A stretch of DNA of 64,000 nt from Mesorhizobium_G sp050247155. Lineage in GTDB: Bacteria; Pseudomonadota; Alphaproteobacteria; Rhizobiales; Rhizobiaceae. Below the pieces are notes generated by a model. That model was given only the letters and a program-made list of their open reading frames with translations. It searched no databases and was not told the origin of the DNA. The stretch's first letter is position 1, and each line of letters begins with the position of its first letter. Shown in pieces: positions 62,212 through 64,000 of this stretch. The stretch is from the NCBI GenBank assembly GCA_050247155.1, contig JBFWUS010000004.1:52450-116449 (forward strand), written 5' to 3'. A program made the translations under genes and the position numbers.

Positions 62212-64000
62212 TCAGTTCGCGCTGGCGACCGGCGCGACCAGCGGGGTAATGCGGCGAATGGCGACGCGCCGGTTCTCGCGCTCGGGTCCGTCCGACTGCA
62301 CCTTCAGAAATTCCTCGCCATAGCCCTGCGTCGTCAGGTTTTCGGGCGGAATCTCGAAGACATTGGTCAATGCGCTTGCGACAGCCTCGGCCCGACGATC
62401 GGACAGGGCCAGGTTGGCGTAGTCGGACCCAACTGCGTCGGTATGGCCTTCGATCAAAATGGTCTCGGCAGGATTTTTTTCCAGCAAGCGCTGAACCGCG
62501 TTGGCCACCCCTTCCAGCCGGCTGATCTGATCCTCGGGGATCTGATCCGAACCAAATTCGAAGGTGATCGTATCGAGATCGATCCGGCGCGTTTTTTGCC
62601 GGATGCGTGCGGACCGCTTGACCTCGTCGACTGAATACAGGCGCTCGACAGCCTCGACCGGCGGCTGTTCCAGGAACGTGTAGTAGTCATCGTCGTCCCG
62701 AACCTGCTCCGAATCGAGAATGTATTCCTCACGTGGGATGTCGAGAACGAGCGGCGGCATGTCGAGACCCGGATCACGCCAGTCTTCGAGCCTTTCCAGA
62801 TCGTTGTCGTCGACATAGACGAGCACATATTCACGGTTATCGGCGCCTATCCGCGACCGGCGAATGATGTCGCCGTTGCGATTATAGATGGTCACAACAC
62901 GCGTTCCATCGCGGCGGACCACCACCTCACGGACACGTCCGCCGGGCAACTCTTCGGTATAGAACTCCTGGGCGTTGCGGCGCATGCGGGGACGCTCGTC
63001 GCTGTCCACATAGACGTTGCCGCCCAATTCCAGCACGAAACGGTCGCCGAGTTCGCGCACAACCTCCGCACTGCGCGGCTTGCGCTCACGCGGATTGAAC
63101 CGGCGGTCACCCTCGATGCGACGCCCCTCTTCGCGAACGACCGATTCGGGCTGGATGTCGCGGACGCGTTCCTGCGCGGCGCGATCATCCTGCGGCAACT
63201 CCCGCGGCGCGCGCTGAGCGCGTTGCGACCGCTGCGGCTGCTGGCGTTCCTGGTCTGCGCCCGGCGATGCTTCCGAGTCGGTCGGCTGCTGGCCATTGCG
63301 CCTGTCGCGAGGACGTTCCGCAGGCTGACCTTGTTCGCCTCCATCCGGCTGGATGACCGGCGTGTCGGATGGCTGCTCACTACCTTGACGCCGGTTGCGG
63401 GGACGCTGCGCCGGCTCCGTCTGTTCGCCACCGCCCTGATCCGGCTGCAACACCGGAGTGTCGGCCGGTTGATCGGCCTGCGGTTGCCGGCGCTCGCGCG
63501 GCCGCTGGGCCTCCTGTCCCTGCTCGCCCGAGTCCGGCTGTACAGGTACTTCCGTCGCCGGCTGTTCTGGCTGGCGCTGGCGGCGCGGACGCGGAGCCTC
63601 CTCCGCCGGCTGCTCCTGTGCGGCCGGAGGCTGCTCAACTGGCTGCTCCTGCTGGCGCTGGCGGCGCGGACGCGGAGCCTCCTCCGCCGGTTGCTCTTGC
63701 GCGGCTGGAGGCTGCTCAGCCGGCTGCTGCTGGCGTTGGCGGCGCGGACGCGGAGCCTCCTCCGCCGGCTGCTCCTGTGCGGCCGGAGGCTGCTCAACTG
63801 GCTGCTCCTGCTGGCGCTGGCGGCGTGGACGCGGGGCTTCCTCCGCCGGCTGCTCCTGTGCGGCGGGCGGCTGCTCAGCGGGCTGCTCCTGCTGGCGCTG
63901 TCGGCGCGGACGCGGGGCTTCCTCCGCCGGCTGCTCCTGTGCGGCGGGCGGCTGCTCAGCGGGCTGATCCTGCTGGCGCTGGCGGCGCGGACGCGGGGCT
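62212..64000 (-). CDS. OmpA-family protein with Pro/Gln/Arg-rich tandem repeats (5' end outside window)
   Basis: The frame is open to the window edge, so the start is missing; 595 codons are visible. From the right edge it reads a 27-residue repeat (QPAEEAPRPRRQRQQEQPVE plus QPPAAQE) about six times, then irregular QPD/RPR-rich sequence to about 63080, a central domain (RFVLELGGNVYVDSDERPRM, VVTIYNRNGDIIRRSRIG) and a C-terminal OmpA domain: ITFEFGSDQIPEDQISRLEG, EGHTDAVGSDYANLALSDRR and ENRRVAIRRI. The OmpA part binds peptidoglycan; the repeats probably span the periplasm. Confidence 0.9.
   Translation of the reverse strand, partial: APRPRRQRQQDQPAEQPPAAQEQPAEEAPRPRRQRQQEQPAEQPPAAQEQPAEEAPRPRRQRQQEQPVEQPPAAQEQPAEEAPRPRRQRQQQPAEQPPAAQEQPAEEAPRPRRQRQQEQPVEQPPAAQEQPAEEAPRPRRQRQPEQPATEVPVQPDSGEQGQEAQRPRERRQPQADQPADTPVLQPDQGGGEQTEPAQRPRNRRQGSEQPSDTPVIQPDGGEQGQPAERPRDRRNGQQPTDSEASPGADQERQQPQRSQRAQRAPRELPQDDRAAQERVRDIQPESVVREEGRRIEGDRRFNPRERKPRSAEVVRELGDRFVLELGGNVYVDSDERPRMRRNAQEFYTEELPGGRVREVVVRRDGTRVVTIYNRNGDIIRRSRIGADNREYVLVYVDDNDLERLEDWRDPGLDMPPLVLDIPREEYILDSEQVRDDDDYYTFLEQPPVEAVERLYSVDEVKRSARIRQKTRRIDLDTITFEFGSDQIPEDQISRLEGVANAVQRLLEKNPAETILIEGHTDAVGSDYANLALSDRRAEAVASALTNVFEIPPENLTTQGYGEEFLKVQSDGPERENRRVAIRRITPLVAPVASAN
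63557..64000 (-). repeat. 81-bp tandem coding repeats in the OmpA-type gene
   Basis: The block CGGCGCGGACGCGG recurs at 63581, 63662, 63740, 63821, 63902 and 63983, so the period is 81 bp with one 78-bp unit. All units stay in frame. Copies continue past the right edge. Differences between copies are few, which suggests recent expansion or gene conversion. Confidence 0.9.

Noticed and set aside
63557..64000. CRISPR-like regular repeats
   Set aside because: The period is 81 bp without unique spacers, and every unit is in frame within an OmpA-type protein.

Overview
The window is about 62-64% GC and reads as the chromosome of an alphaproteobacterium of the order Hyphomicrobiales, most like Mesorhizobium or another Phyllobacteriaceae. 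Support: a CcrM-type GAnTC methyltransferase with a CtrA-like box in front of it, the block smc - DsbA-like - DUF721 - mutY, the full ctaC-ctaD-ctaB-ctaG-ctaE cytochrome oxidase cluster followed by SURF1, ispH, thrB and rnhA, an IalB-type protein, a LuxR/LuxI pair, and GC-rich palindromic repeats typical of rhizobia. The genus is inferred from gene content and order only.

Layout. 1-9306: the 3' part of a fused hydantoinase A/B (5-oxoprolinase family) gene, followed by a complete Dpp/Opp-type ABC importer (binding protein, two permeases, two ATPases), probably a take-up-and-hydrolyse cassette for a cyclic amide or peptide-like compound. 9307-25179: an accessory region. It opens with an ISL3-type transposase remnant and carries (a) a 1433-residue membrane-anchored protein with a domain resembling edema-factor/ExoY-type toxins, a protein joining an immunity-like domain, a zinc ribbon and the last two domains of a DNA sliding clamp, a zinc-ribbon/WD40 protein and a convergent leucine-rich-repeat protein; (b) a VbhA-like antitoxin with a broken Fic gene, an alpha/beta hydrolase scrap and decayed remnants of unknown, possibly mobilisation, genes; (c) an exported papain-like protease, OmpA-like protein and caspase-like protein in one operon. 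25180-28267: a UDP-glucuronate epimerase gene, then luxR-luxI separated by a perfect 26-bp palindrome, and two small genes.

28350-64000 is mainly core genome: smc, a DsbA-like lipoprotein, DUF721, mutY, HAD hydrolases, ccrM, thrC, an M16 peptidase, an acetyltransferase, a GGDEF/EAL protein, yqgE, a DsbD-like protein, peroxiredoxin, rnhA, thrB, ispH, the heme-copper oxidase structural and assembly genes, ialB, tldD, two paralogous small membrane proteins, a sirtuin, a UPF0114 protein and a long OmpA-type protein with 81-bp coding repeats that runs off the right edge.

How the genes work together: ctaC/D/E encode oxidase subunits II, I and III, ctaB makes heme O, ctaG delivers copper and SURF1 assists heme insertion. 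thrB and thrC catalyse the last two steps of threonine synthesis from separate sites. The most unusual part is 10394-18585: a sliding-clamp half placed beside a toxin-like gene, and two neighbouring genes carrying near-identical zinc ribbons, suggest a conflict or signalling system I cannot match to a described one. I saw no tRNA, rRNA or CRISPR array.
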